Origin: Streptomyces toxytricini | GTDB lineage: Bacteria > Actinomycetota > Actinomycetes > Streptomycetales > Streptomycetaceae | DNA length: 64,000 nt | Direction of reading: 5' to 3' | Assembly: GCF_014649915.1 (NCBI RefSeq) | Contig: NZ_BMTY01000007.1 | Location: 124,001 to 188,000 of the forward strand | In this document: positions 46,248-55,172 of the stretch, piece after piece | How the letters are laid out: each line of letters starts with the position of its first letter | Position numbering within the stretch: position 1 is the first letter of the stretch | The notes under the pieces: model-generated | The model's database searches: none | What the model saw: the letters and a program-made list of their open reading frames with translations, nothing else | Told to the model about the DNA's origin: nothing | Position numbers and translations under genes: made by a program

Positions 46248-47077
46248 CCGGCCCCGCCACCCTCCCGGACCAGCCGCCGGAGCAGGACCCGCCGCTGCCC
46301 GAGACCCGGCCGCACCTGGGGCACGCCCTCGCCTCCGAGTGGACCAAGATGGTCTCCGTCCGCTCCACCCTGTGGACGCTGGGCGCGCTGGTCCTCCTCG
46401 TCGTCGGCATCGGCCTGCTCGCGGTCGGCGAGACCAACGACCCCACCGGCTTCACCAACCCGCCGCACACCGCGGCCGCGGTCTTCGGGCTGCTGGTGGG
46501 GCAGGTCGCGGTGATCGTCCTCGGCGTGCTCACGGTCACCTCCGAGTACGCCACCGGACTGATCCGCACGACGCTGACCGCGGCCCCCGACCGGGCGCGG
46601 GTGCTGACCGCCAAGTACCTCGTCTTCGCCGCGGTCGCCTTCACGGTCGTCAGCGCCTCGGTCGCGGTGGTCGGCATCGCATCGATGATCGCCGTGGACA
46701 GCCCGCAGGCGCACCAGACCGCCGGCGAATGGCTCGCCGCCCTGACCGGCTGCCTCTACATCACCCTGCTCGGGGTGCTCGGCCTCGCGATCGGCGCCGT
46801 CGTGCGGCACTCCGCCGGGGCCATCGCCGTGATGCTCGGCCTGGTCACGCTCCCGCCCGTGGTCGGGGGGATGCTGACCATGTGGGACAGCCTCACCCCG
46901 CTCGGCAACCTGATCATTCGGTACAACGCGCCGGTCGCCATCATGCAGATGTTCGGCCTGCCCACCTCCGAGGTGGGCGGCCTGCCGGGCAACTGGGCAC
47001 AGCTGGCGCTGATCGTCGCCGTGGCCGGCGCCGCCGTCGCGGGGTCGTACGCGGTCGTGGGCCGGCGGGACGTGTAG
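46244..47077 (+). CDS. ABC transporter permease, module 2
   Basis: 277 aa, six predicted membrane helices after a Pro-rich N-terminal tail of about 25 residues. ASEWTKMVSVRSTLWTLGALVLLVVG and TSEYATGLIRTTLTAAPDRARVL parallel the module 1 permease. Cytoplasmic-membrane exporter subunit, substrate unknown. Confidence 0.9.
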   Translation: MTGPATLPDQPPEQDPPLPETRPHLGHALASEWTKMVSVRSTLWTLGALVLLVVGIGLLAVGETNDPTGFTNPPHTAAAVFGLLVGQVAVIVLGVLTVTSEYATGLIRTTLTAAPDRARVLTAKYLVFAAVAFTVVSASVAVVGIASMIAVDSPQAHQTAGEWLAALTGCLYITLLGVLGLAIGAVVRHSAGAIAVMLGLVTLPPVVGGMLTMWDSLTPLGNLIIRYNAPVAIMQMFGLPTSEVGGLPGNWAQLALIVAVAGAAVAGSYAVVGRRDV

Positions 47078-47105
47078 GCCTGGCCCCGCGCTCCGTCCCG
47101 GCGCC

Positions 47106-47453
47106 TCAGTACCGGGGGGCGCTCCTGGACCGCTGCACCCGCGTGGTGCGGCGGTCCTTCGCGTTCCAGCAGGCCTTGTGCCAGTGCCTGCGGTCGTCCA
47201 CTCCGCCGTACTCGGGCCAGGCCACCAGGTGCGGGGTGCCGGAGGGGATCTCCTGGTCGCAGCCCGGGCAGCGGTAGCGCTTGCCGGCGGCGCTCGCGCC
47301 CGCGACGTGCCGGACCTTCCACTCCTCGCCCAGGTACTCCTCGGTGCGCTCCAGGCCGAACCGGTCGCCGCCCGCTGCCGCGGATCCGGCGCCCCCGTCC
47401 GCACGGTCGGCTGGCTTCCCGCCGCCCCGGGGGCGGTTGTGGCGCGGTGACAC
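47106..47453 (-). CDS. small conserved actinobacterial protein with Cys/His cluster
   Basis: 115 aa. A basic Arg/Gly-rich N-terminus (SPRHNRPRGGGK) is followed by WKVRHVAGASAAGKRYRCPGCDQEIPSGTPHLVAWPE and RRHWHKACW. CxxC plus HxH and a later Cys look like a zinc site. It ends RTTRVQRSRSAPRY, also basic, so nucleic-acid binding is plausible. GenBank often calls such proteins ATP/GTP-binding, apparently from the chance P-loop-like GASAAGKR; I do not find that convincing. GTG 47453 follows GAGG. Confidence 0.78.
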   Translation of the reverse strand: MSPRHNRPRGGGKPADRADGGAGSAAAGGDRFGLERTEEYLGEEWKVRHVAGASAAGKRYRCPGCDQEIPSGTPHLVAWPEYGGVDDRRHWHKACWNAKDRRTTRVQRSRSAPRY

Positions 47454-47683
47454 GTATACCTCACGAATGGGCGGACGGCAGTGACTTTCTCCCAGACTAC
47501 GCGCAGCGGCGGCGGCACCCCGCAGGGTGTCCGGAAGGGGGCCGTCGGACCTGACCGCACCGGCCCGACAATCCCAATAACTTTCCTGCCGGACCGTGCC
47601 CTTGGCACGTGTCGGGCGTTGTTGCCGTAGGAAGCACCGGTCGACCTGGGGAGGCCGCGTCAGCCGGCGAGGAGGAGAAGGCG

Positions 47684-48703
47684 ATGCGCGTAGGAGCGTT
47701 CGTACTGGCGGCCCAGTTCCCGGGCCAGGGGCACGGGGAGGCACTGCACCGGGCGGTGCGGACGGCGGAGGTGGCGGACGAGGCCGGGCTCGACTCGGTC
47801 TGGCTCGCCGAGCACCACTTCGTCCCCTACGGCGTGTGCCCCTCGGCGGTCACCCTGGCCGGGCTTCTGCTCGGACGGACGAAGCGGCTCACGGTGGGGA
47901 CGGCGGTCAGCGTGCTGCCGAACACCCACCCGGTGGCCCTCGCCGAGCAGGCGGCGCTGCTGCACATCGCCTCCGGCGGCCGCTTCGCCCTGGGCGTCGG
48001 CCGCGGCGGGCCGTGGGTCGACCTGGAGGTCTTCGGCGGCGGCCTGGACGCGTACGAGAACGGCTTCCCCGAGGGGCTGGACCTGCTGCGGCGATGGCTC
48101 TCCGAGCCGCGGGTGTCGTCCGTCGGCGGGCGGCACGTCTTCCGCGAGGTGGCCGTCGTCCCGCGGCCCGCGGAGGCGCTCGACGGCGACGGACAGGGAC
48201 CGGAAGTGATCGTCGCCTGCACCTCGCCCGCCTCGGTGCGGCTGGCCGCCGAGCGCGGGCTGCCGATGCTGCTCGGCATGCACAGCGGGGACGAGGAGAA
48301 GGCGGAGATGGTCGCCCTGTACCGGCGTACGGCGGCCGAGGGGGGACGCGACCCGCACGCCCCGCACGTGTCGGCGGGCGTGTGCCAGCTCGCGGACCGG
48401 ACGCGCGACGCCCGCGAGACGCTCGCGAAGGCGATGCCGGGCTGGCTGAAGCAGGGCCTTGACGCACACGTCACCGTGGACGGCCGGGCCCGGGCGATGC
48501 GCGACCCCGCCGCCTACACCGGGCTGCTGTGCGACCTGCACCCGGTGGGGACGCCGCGGCTGGCGGCGGACCGCCTCGCGGCGACGTCCGAGCGGACGGG
48601 CATCACGCGGTTCGCCCTGCTGGCGGAGGGGTCCGGCGACCTCGCGGCCACCGAGGAGAACGTGCGCCGGCTCGCCGCCGAGGTCCTGCCCCGCCTCCGC
48701 TGA
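47684..48703 (+). CDS. LLM-class flavin-dependent oxidoreductase
   Basis: 339 aa luciferase-like TIM barrel. Start MRVGAFVLAAQFPGQGHGEALHRAVRTAEVADEAGLDSVWLAEHHF, the family core WLAEHHF, then GTAVSVLPNTHPVALAEQAALL and the flavin-region ASGGRFALGVGRGGP. It probably uses FMN or F420; the substrate cannot be told. ATG 47684 follows GGAGGAGAAGG. Convergent with the SCO5389-like gene with only 12 bp between stops. Confidence 0.9.
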   Translation: MRVGAFVLAAQFPGQGHGEALHRAVRTAEVADEAGLDSVWLAEHHFVPYGVCPSAVTLAGLLLGRTKRLTVGTAVSVLPNTHPVALAEQAALLHIASGGRFALGVGRGGPWVDLEVFGGGLDAYENGFPEGLDLLRRWLSEPRVSSVGGRHVFREVAVVPRPAEALDGDGQGPEVIVACTSPASVRLAAERGLPMLLGMHSGDEEKAEMVALYRRTAAEGGRDPHAPHVSAGVCQLADRTRDARETLAKAMPGWLKQGLDAHVTVDGRARAMRDPAAYTGLLCDLHPVGTPRLAADRLAATSERTGITRFALLAEGSGDLAATEENVRRLAAEVLPRLR

Positions 48704-48715
48704 GGCCCGGCGGCG

Positions 48716-49108
48716 CTAGCAGTCGCGCAGCTCCGGCGACTGGTTGAGCAGCTGGCCGCGGATCGAGGTGAAGCGGGCCAGTCGGTCGTCCGCGGAGGCG
48801 TCCAGCGGGAAGACGGCGACGCGGTGGCAGTTCTGGAATGCCAGGCGCACCCCGAAGTGCCGCTGGAGCGCACCCCGTATGGCGTCGCTCGCGAGGGCGC
48901 GCAGCAGCTGCCCGCGCGCCTGCTCGTCGGGCGGCGGCGTCTGGTTGTCGGCGAAGTCCCCGCCGTCCACCTGCAGCCGCGCCACGAGCGAGCTGATCAT
49001 CTCCCATGCGAAGGGCAGGGAGGTCCGGACGCAGTCGACGAAGGCGGCTTCGTCGACCTCGCCTCGCTCGGCCTGTTCGAGTAGGGCCGGTGAGACGTCG
49101 AGCGACAT
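48716..49108 (-). CDS. SCO5389 family protein
   Basis: 130 aa, conserved in streptomycetes next to nucS; function unknown. It has no membrane or export signal. Sequence features are an acidic N-terminal helix (SLDVSPALLEQAERGEVDEAAFVDCVRTSLPFAWEMISSLVARL), a QTPPPDEQARGQLLRALASDAIRGALQRHFG segment, and a conserved-looking Cys-rich end (FQNCHRVAVFPLDAS; PELRDC). ATG 49108 after GAGGAGAA. Divergent from nucS with a 228-bp gap. Confidence 0.85.
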   Translation of the reverse strand: MSLDVSPALLEQAERGEVDEAAFVDCVRTSLPFAWEMISSLVARLQVDGGDFADNQTPPPDEQARGQLLRALASDAIRGALQRHFGVRLAFQNCHRVAVFPLDASADDRLARFTSIRGQLLNQSPELRDC

Positions 49109-49336
49109 GGGTTCTCCTCTCGCGACCCCGGTCCTCTGGGCAGCCGGAGTCTTACGGGCAGGGAGGGAGGCGGCCGGCGCGGCAACGCACTGTGCACGCT
49201 CGACGACCTCCCGCCACCACCGTAGGCGCCCTCCGGTGGCCGCACCAGGAGAATGCGCATACAACGCGCCATCGGCGAACGGGGCTTTCGGGGGCGAATC
49301 GCGTGGGGGGCCGCGGGTCGAGTAGCGTTGCGCACC

Positions 49337-50008
49337 ATGCGTCTCGTGATTGCCCGCTGCTCCGTCGACTACGCGGGCCGCCTCACCGCCCACCTGCCCT
49401 CGGCACCCCGTCTGATCCTCGTGAAGGCCGACGGCAGTGTCTCGATCCACGCGGACGACCGGGCGTACAAACCGCTCAACTGGATGTCGCCTCCGTGCAC
49501 TCTCAAGGAGGGCACCGGCGAGCAGGAAGGCGTGTGGACCGTCGTCAACAAGGCGGGCGAGAAGCTCATCATCACGATGGAGGAGGTCCTCCACGACTCC
49601 TCCCACGAACTGGGCGTCGACCCGGGCCTCATCAAGGACGGCGTCGAGGCGCACCTCCAGGAGCTGCTCGCGGACCGCATCGACACCCTGGGCGAGGGCT
49701 ACACGCTGATCCGGCGCGAGTACATGACGGCGATCGGCCCGGTGGACATCCTGTGCCGGGACGCCTCGGGCGCGACGGTGGCGGTGGAGATCAAGCGGCG
49801 CGGCGAGATCGACGGCGTCGAGCAGCTGACCCGCTACCTGGAGCTCCTCAACCGGGATCCGCACCTGGCGCCGGTCCGCGGAGTGCTCGCGGCCCAGGAG
49901 ATCAAGCCGCAGGCGCGCGTCCTGGCCACGGACCGCGGTATGGACTGCGTGGTGCTCGACTACGACGCGCTGCGCGGCATCGAGGACGACAAGCTGCGCC
50001 TGTTCTGA
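49337..50008 (+). CDS. nucS: mismatch-specific endonuclease NucS (EndoMS)
   Basis: 223 aa. N-terminal DNA-binding/dimerisation domain and C-terminal RecB-like nuclease domain. Catalytic D137, E151 and K153 in [18 protein letters not shown] match the spacing of mycobacterial NucS (D144, E158, K160). The C-terminal DDKLRLF carries the sliding-clamp-binding tail. It cuts both strands at mismatches and is the actinobacterial substitute for MutS/MutL. TAGCGT ends 8 nt before the ATG, so it is near-leaderless. Confidence 0.95.
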   Translation: MRLVIARCSVDYAGRLTAHLPSAPRLILVKADGSVSIHADDRAYKPLNWMSPPCTLKEGTGEQEGVWTVVNKAGEKLIITMEEVLHDSSHELGVDPGLIKDGVEAHLQELLADRIDTLGEGYTLIRREYMTAIGPVDILCRDASGATVAVEIKRRGEIDGVEQLTRYLELLNRDPHLAPVRGVLAAQEIKPQARVLATDRGMDCVVLDYDALRGIEDDKLRLF

Positions 50009-50071
50009 CGGTGCCCCGCACCGGCCGCGCCGCGCATCAGCGGCGGCCGGATCGGTGCCCCGCATCCGTCA

Positions 50072-50107
50072 CGTCGGCCGCGACCCCGTGTGGGGGCGCG
50101 GCCGACG
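50072..50107. terminator. bidirectional terminator nucS / ATPase gene
   Basis: The arms CGTCGGCCGCG and CGCGGCCGACG form a perfect 11-bp outer stem, extended by CCCC/GGGG inside, between two convergent genes. Confidence 0.8.
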
Positions 50108-50131
50108 CACATGCACGGGCGGGGTGTGCCG

Positions 50132-52738
50132 CTACGGCAGGGGGGACTGCTCCTGCGGGGAGATCGGGCCCGCAGCCGTGGTCGTGCCCGTGGCCGTGGC
50201 CGGGGGCGTGGTGGCCGTCGGCGTGGGCACCGGCGACGGCGTCGGGCTCGCGACGGGACTCTGGCTGGGCGAGGGCTGCGTGGCCGTGGGGCCGGTCACC
50301 GGCGGGCTCTGCGTGGACGGCCCGGTCCCGGGCGACGGCCGGCGCGAGGGCGCGCCCTTGGAAGGGCTCGCCCCGGCGCTCTGGCTCGGCTCGGCGGAGG
50401 CGCCGGACTGCCGCGGGGACGGCGCCGTGGCGGGCTGCGGCACGGAGTCGCTGCCGCCGCCGTCCGGCCCCGTCGAGCCGGTGCCGCTCGACGGGGTGTC
50501 CGCCGACGGGGGCGAGGAGGTCGTGGAGCCGCCGGCCGGGGCCTGCGTCCCGGACGAGCTCATCGCGAGCCCCACGACCGTGCCGAGCACCGCCACCGTC
50601 AGCGCGCCGGCCGCGGCCGTCAGGACGGCCTTGCGCCGCTGCCGCAGCAGCGCGGCCGGACCGCGCGCGGCGGCCGCCGCCCCTGCGGGCCGCCCGGGCG
50701 GCGGGACGGGAGCGGATGCGGGGACCGGGGCGGGTACGGGGCCGGGGGCGGGCCTGGGGTCGAGGGGGAAGGCGTCCTCGAACACCTTGGAGAGCGAGGC
50801 GGGTGCGCCGGCGGGCCTGATGACGGGCACCGCCGTCGTGGCGGCCCCGGTGGCGGGCAGTGCGGCGGTGACCGCCTCTGACGCGGGGAGCGCGGCGGTC
50901 GGGGCCTCGGAGGCGGGGCCGGCGGCGGGCCGGGGCTTCGCGGCGGGGCCGGAGGCGGAGACGCCGGAGGGGGCCGCGCCCGGGCGGGCGGAGCCGCCGG
51001 GTATGCGGGATCCCGCGGCTCCCCCGGAGCCGGCGGGGAGCGCGGCCGCCGTGCCGGCCGGGGACGCGGCCGGCGCCTCCAGCCGCAGCGGCGGCGAGGC
51101 CTGGACGGCGGCCTCCCGGTCCGTGACGAGGGCGAGGGCCCTGCGCCCGGCCACGGTGCCCCGCTTGTCCGCGAGGGCGCCCTTGAGGCCGATCGACGCC
51201 TCCAGTTCGGCCCGCGCGCGGTCCACGCGCCCCTCGCACAGGGCGAGCACGCCGAGTTCGTGGTGGAAGTACGCCTGTTCGGCGACCTCGCCGGCCTTGC
51301 GCGCGGCCTCGGCGCCGGCGCGCAGCACGCGCTCCCACGCCTCCCAGTGCCGGGACGCGGCGAACGCCGGGGCCGCGCTGCGCGCGAGCAGCACCCCGGC
51401 GACGACGTCGGCACCGGCGAGCGCCGCGAGGACCGCGTCCGCCTCGGCCGCGACCCGCTCGGGGGTGACCGAGGAGTGCCCGGTCCACCAGGCGTAGTGC
51501 CGGGCGGCGGTACGGGCCTCCTCCGCGGCGGTCTCGCCGAAGCCGGCCTCCTCCAGCTGCCGGGCCACCCCGGCGGCCAGCCGGTGGCGGGGGCCGACCG
51601 GGGTGACCAGGCCGGCGGCCAGGAGTTCGGCGACGGCGGAGTCGGCGTGGGTGTCGCCGACGAGGGCGGGCAGGTGGGCGTGGTGCGGCAGCTCGCCGCC
51701 GAGCGCGCAGGCGATCCGCAGTGCGGCGCGCGCCGACTCGCTGGCCCGCGAGGCGAGCAGTTCGGCCGGGGCCGCGGCCTCGGCGAGCGTCGGCAGCGGG
51801 ACGGGTCCGGCGGAGCGCGGCCGCTCCTCGAAGACGCCGGGCTCCTCGTCGTCGTCGTCGGCGGCGGCCCGGTTGAGCTCGTCGCGGCGCCGCAGCAGGG
51901 CGGCGGCCTGCACGAAGCGCAGCGGCAGCCCCTCTGAGGCGAAGCGCAGGTCCTCGGCCCAGGCGGCTTCGGCGTCGGTGAGGGGGCGGCCGGTGCGGGC
52001 TTCGAGGAGGTGGAGGCATTCGGCCCGGCCGAGGCCGGTGAGGAAGACCTCCTCCAGGTGGGAGTCGTCTGAGGGGGCGCGGGTGTCGGGGGTGGCGGCC
52101 AGGAGGTAGGCGCACTCGGGGGTGGCGGCGAGCAGCTCGTCCAGGGCGGCGCCGCCCATCTCCAGGTCGTCGAGGAGGACGATGGCGCCGATGTCGCGGA
52201 CGCGGGCGAGGAGTTCGGTGCGCCCGGGGCGCTCGGCCGGGGCCTGGTAGACGGCGTCGTGGAGGCCGTACAGGAGTTCGCCGGGCTGCTGGTGGCCGTA
52301 TCCGGAGAGGCGGACGACGCCGTCGGGCGCGAGTCCGGCGCAGTCCGCGGCGACCGCGTCGAGCAGGGAGGTGCGGCCGGATCCGGCCGGTCCGGTCAGC
52401 CGTACGGAGCGGCCGCGGCCGAGGAGGCGTACGAGGCGCTCGCGCTCCTCCTCGCGGCCGACGAGCACGGGGGCGGGGGCGGCGGGGCCGGGCAGGGCGG
52501 GGGGCCGCGCGGCGGCGCTGTGGGCGCTGCGCCCGGCCGCGTCGCGCTTGGCGGGAACACCGCCGCCGGTGCCGGGCCGGCGCGGCTCGATCTCGCTGCC
52601 GTCGACGGGGTTGACGGTGAGGGTGTAGTCGCCGGCGGTGAGGGTGACGACGCGGGCCACGGGGCCGGGCGCGGTGTGCGCCCCGGGGCCCGCCGCGGCG
52701 CGCTCCCCCGGTTCGGCCTGCCCCTGCGTGCGGTCCAT
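50132..52738 (-). CDS. large STAND-like ATPase with C-terminal membrane segment
   Basis: 868 aa. N-terminal low-complexity segment, then an AAA/STAND-type ATPase (from about residue 85): Walker A RLTGPAGSGRTSLLDAV, Walker B AIVLLDDLEMGGAAL, sensor-like YLLAATPDTR. An alpha-helical TPR-like region follows (to about 530; YFHHELGVLALCEGRVDRARAELEASIGLKG). A long Ala/Pro-rich linker, one membrane helix (about 745-768, AVLTAAAGALTVAVLGTVVGLAM) and a Ser/Thr/Pro-rich C-tail complete it. This topology suggests a cytoplasmic signalling ATPase anchored in the membrane with an extracellular tail. Role unknown. ATG 52738. The STAS gene lies upstream on the same strand. Confidence 0.75.
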   Translation of the reverse strand: MDRTQGQAEPGERAAAGPGAHTAPGPVARVVTLTAGDYTLTVNPVDGSEIEPRRPGTGGGVPAKRDAAGRSAHSAAARPPALPGPAAPAPVLVGREEERERLVRLLGRGRSVRLTGPAGSGRTSLLDAVAADCAGLAPDGVVRLSGYGHQQPGELLYGLHDAVYQAPAERPGRTELLARVRDIGAIVLLDDLEMGGAALDELLAATPECAYLLAATPDTRAPSDDSHLEEVFLTGLGRAECLHLLEARTGRPLTDAEAAWAEDLRFASEGLPLRFVQAAALLRRRDELNRAAADDDDEEPGVFEERPRSAGPVPLPTLAEAAAPAELLASRASESARAALRIACALGGELPHHAHLPALVGDTHADSAVAELLAAGLVTPVGPRHRLAAGVARQLEEAGFGETAAEEARTAARHYAWWTGHSSVTPERVAAEADAVLAALAGADVVAGVLLARSAAPAFAASRHWEAWERVLRAGAEAARKAGEVAEQAYFHHELGVLALCEGRVDRARAELEASIGLKGALADKRGTVAGRRALALVTDREAAVQASPPLRLEAPAASPAGTAAALPAGSGGAAGSRIPGGSARPGAAPSGVSASGPAAKPRPAAGPASEAPTAALPASEAVTAALPATGAATTAVPVIRPAGAPASLSKVFEDAFPLDPRPAPGPVPAPVPASAPVPPPGRPAGAAAAARGPAALLRQRRKAVLTAAAGALTVAVLGTVVGLAMSSSGTQAPAGGSTTSSPPSADTPSSGTGSTGPDGGGSDSVPQPATAPSPRQSGASAEPSQSAGASPSKGAPSRRPSPGTGPSTQSPPVTGPTATQPSPSQSPVASPTPSPVPTPTATTPPATATGTTTAAGPISPQEQSPLP

Positions 52739-52936
52739 GACCTGTGCCCCCGATCGCGCCCTGTGCCGTTGCCGTTCTGCGGTCCGGTCCGGCGCGTGCG
52801 GGTGCCGCTGCCGGTCCGGTGTCCGCCCGACCCTAGACGGTGGCCGGTCGAACACGGAACCGCAGGGGGGCGTTATCCGCCGTACCGTTACGTTTCCGCA
52901 GGCGGATGCGGTGGCGGGGCGGCTGCCCGGGCGGTC

Positions 52937-53260
52937 TCAGACCCTCGGGAGCGATTCCGCTTCCAAGCCGCCCTCGATGGCGAGGATGCGGTGGAGGCGG
53001 GTGGCGACGAGGAGGCGCTGCATCTGCGGCGGGACCCCTCGCAGCACGAGGCGGCGGCCGGTCCGCCCGGCCCGGCGGTGGGCGCCCATGATCACGCCGA
53101 GGCCGGTGGCGTCCCAGGAGTCGAGTCCGGTGAGGTCGAGCACGAGGTCGCCGCGCCCGTGGTCGAGGGCGGTGTGCAGGGCCGTACGGGCGTCCGCCGC
53201 GCTGCGCACGTCGAGGCGGCCCCCGACAGCGAGTTCGGCGTGGTCGCCCCTGATGTGCAT
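52937..53260 (-). CDS. STAS-domain anti-sigma factor antagonist-like protein
   Basis: 107 aa, a single STAS domain. The switch loop reads LDSWDATGLGVIMG: in SpoIIAA it is DSSGLG with the phosphorylated Ser at the position of T52 here. Thr may still be phosphorylated by an anti-sigma kinase, but no kinase gene is adjacent. ATG 53260. It lies 198 nt upstream of the STAND ATPase on the same strand. Possible partner-switch regulator of a sigma factor elsewhere. Confidence 0.85.
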   Translation of the reverse strand: MHIRGDHAELAVGGRLDVRSAADARTALHTALDHGRGDLVLDLTGLDSWDATGLGVIMGAHRRAGRTGRRLVLRGVPPQMQRLLVATRLHRILAIEGGLEAESLPRV

Positions 53261-53446
53261 ATGCGCTCCCGGCAGTACTGGCTTGTGTCTGGTCCGACTG
53301 GTCCGCGGTCGGCAACTCTCACTGCAACTGACTGCGGCGCGGGCAGTGAAGTTGCCGACCGTGAGCGAACCGATACCAAAATCACCCGCAGGGCCGATCC
53401 TTCGAACAGGCGCCCCAAAGCGGGCCGCCCGTGCGGGTGTCCGGTT

Positions 53447-54295
53447 TCAGTGCTTGTAGAAGCCCTGGCCCGTCTTGCGTCCGAAGTCGCCCGCGTCGAC
53501 CATGCGGCGCATGAGCTCCGGCGGCGCGAACTTCTCGTCCTGGGACTCGGTGTAGATGTTGCTCGTGGCGTGCAGCAGGATGTCGACGCCGGTCAGGTCG
53601 GCGGTGGCGAGCGGCCCCATGGCGTGCCCGAAGCCGAGCTTGCAGGCGATGTCGATGTCCTCGGCGGACGCCACGCCCGATTCGTACAGCTTGGCGGCCT
53701 CGACGACGAGCGCCGAGATCAGACGGGTCGTCACGAAGCCGGCGACGTCGCGGTTGACGACGATGCAGGTCTTGCCGACGGACTCGGCGAACGCGCGGGT
53801 CGCCGCGAGGGTCTCGTCGCTGGTCTTGTAGCCGCGGACGAGCTCGCACAGCTGCATCATCGGGACCGGCGAGAAGAAGTGGGCGCCGACGACCCGCTCC
53901 GGGCGCTCCGTCACCGCGGCGATCTTGGTGATCGGGATGGCGGAGGTGTTGGAGGCCAGGATCGCGTCCTCGCGGACGAGCTTGTCCAGGGCGCGGAAGA
54001 TCTCGTGCTTGACCTCGAGCTTCTCGAAGACGGCCTCGACGACGATGTCGACGTCCGCGACCGCGTCCAGGTCGGTGGTCGTGGTGATGCGGGCGAGCGC
54101 GGCCTGGGCGTCCTCGGCCGTCATCTTCCCCTTGGAGACGAACTTGTCGTACGAGGCCTTGATGCCGTCGGTGCCCCGGGTCAGCGCGGCGTCGGTGACG
54201 TCGCGCAGGACGACGTCCCATCCCGCCTGAGCGGAGACCTGAGCGATTCCCGAACCCATCAGCCCCGCACCGATGACGGCGAGCTTCCCAGCCAC
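53447..54295 (-). CDS. 3-hydroxybutyryl-CoA dehydrogenase
   Basis: 282 aa. N-terminal Rossmann fold with GAGLMGSGIAQ (NAD site), then HFFSPVPMMQLCELVRG and the family C-terminal domain (GLMGVDILLHATSNIY-type, here LTGVDILLHATSNIYTESQ; ends GRKTGQGFYKH). It reduces acetoacetyl-CoA to (S)-3-hydroxybutyryl-CoA. GTG 54295 follows GAGGGG. Divergent from the adenosyltransferase gene. Acts downstream of the thiolase at 35306. Confidence 0.94.
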   Translation of the reverse strand: MAGKLAVIGAGLMGSGIAQVSAQAGWDVVLRDVTDAALTRGTDGIKASYDKFVSKGKMTAEDAQAALARITTTTDLDAVADVDIVVEAVFEKLEVKHEIFRALDKLVREDAILASNTSAIPITKIAAVTERPERVVGAHFFSPVPMMQLCELVRGYKTSDETLAATRAFAESVGKTCIVVNRDVAGFVTTRLISALVVEAAKLYESGVASAEDIDIACKLGFGHAMGPLATADLTGVDILLHATSNIYTESQDEKFAPPELMRRMVDAGDFGRKTGQGFYKH

Positions 54296-54465
54296 TGCAC
54301 ACCCCTCGTTCTTGAAACGGCCCGGTCTCGTGCCTCTCGGCCGGAGACTAGCGGTCGCGGACGGTGGTGTGACCGGGAAGTAACACGCGTCACGTCTCAG
54401 ATGACGGACATCACACCGGTCCGGCCCAGCAGCCGCGGCACCGGCGACTCCCCTACGCTGGCCGC

Positions 54466-55041
54466 ATGGTGAACCTCACGCGCATCTACACCCGCACGGG
54501 CGACAAGGGCACGACGGCCCTCGGCGACATGAGCCGCACCGCCAAGACCGACCTGCGGATCTCCGCGTACGCCGACGCGAACGAGGCGAACGCCGTCATC
54601 GGCACGGCGATCGCCCTCGGCGGGCTGCCGGAGGAGATCGTGAAGGTGCTGGTGCGGGTGCAGAACGACCTGTTCGACGTCGGCGCGGACCTCAGCACCC
54701 CGGTCGTGGCGGACCCGGAGTACCCGCCGCTGCGGGTCGAGCAGTTCTACGTCGACAAGCTGGAGGCCGACTGCGACCGCTTCAACGCGGAGCTGGAGAA
54801 GCTGCGCAGCTTCATCCTCCCCGGCGGCACGCCCGGAGCGGCCCTGCTGCACCAGGCCTGCACCGTGGTCCGCCGCGCGGAGCGATCCACCTGGGCGGCG
54901 CTGGAGGTGCACGGCGAGGTGATGAACCCGCTGACCGCCACCTACCTCAACCGCCTCTCCGACCTCCTGTTCATCCTGGCGCGTGCGGCCAACAAGGAGG
55001 TCGGGGACGTCTTGTGGGTGCCGGGCGGCGAGCGGGACTGA
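54466..55041 (+). CDS. cob(I)yrinic acid a,c-diamide adenosyltransferase, PduO type
   Basis: 191 aa. N-terminal RIYTRTGDKGTTALGDMSRTAKTD is the ATP-binding signature of PduO/MMAB enzymes; ELEKLRSFILPGGTPGAALLHQACTVVRRAER forms the corrin-site helices with conserved R-x-x-E. Makes adenosylcobalamin, the cofactor of IcmA. ATG 54466 lies 6 nt after TACGCT, so it is probably leaderless. Confidence 0.94.
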   Translation: MVNLTRIYTRTGDKGTTALGDMSRTAKTDLRISAYADANEANAVIGTAIALGGLPEEIVKVLVRVQNDLFDVGADLSTPVVADPEYPPLRVEQFYVDKLEADCDRFNAELEKLRSFILPGGTPGAALLHQACTVVRRAERSTWAALEVHGEVMNPLTATYLNRLSDLLFILARAANKEVGDVLWVPGGERD

Positions 55042-55118
55042 GCGCCGGTCCGGGGCCGGACAGGCCCTGGCGGTATCGACCCGAAGCGCTGTCGACGCCG
55101 GTCAGTCCTGATCACGGC

Positions 55119-55172
55119 GAAGACCTCCGGCGCGGTGCACGTGTCCGTGCTGCACCGCTCACGGAGGTCTTC
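55119..55172 (+). repeat. hairpin that would sequester the IS481 transposase ribosome site
   Basis: GAAGACCTCCG (55119-55129) pairs perfectly with CGGAGGTCTTC (55162-55172), and an inner stem CGGTGCA/TGCACCG extends it. The 3' arm contains GGAGG and ends immediately before the transposase GTG at 55173. Likely left part of the insertion sequence. Confidence 0.65.

Noticed and set aside
47106..47453. ATP/GTP-binding protein label from GASAAGKR
   Set aside because: The P-loop spacing is wrong (no GxxxxGK[ST]); the Cys/His cluster is the more convincing feature.
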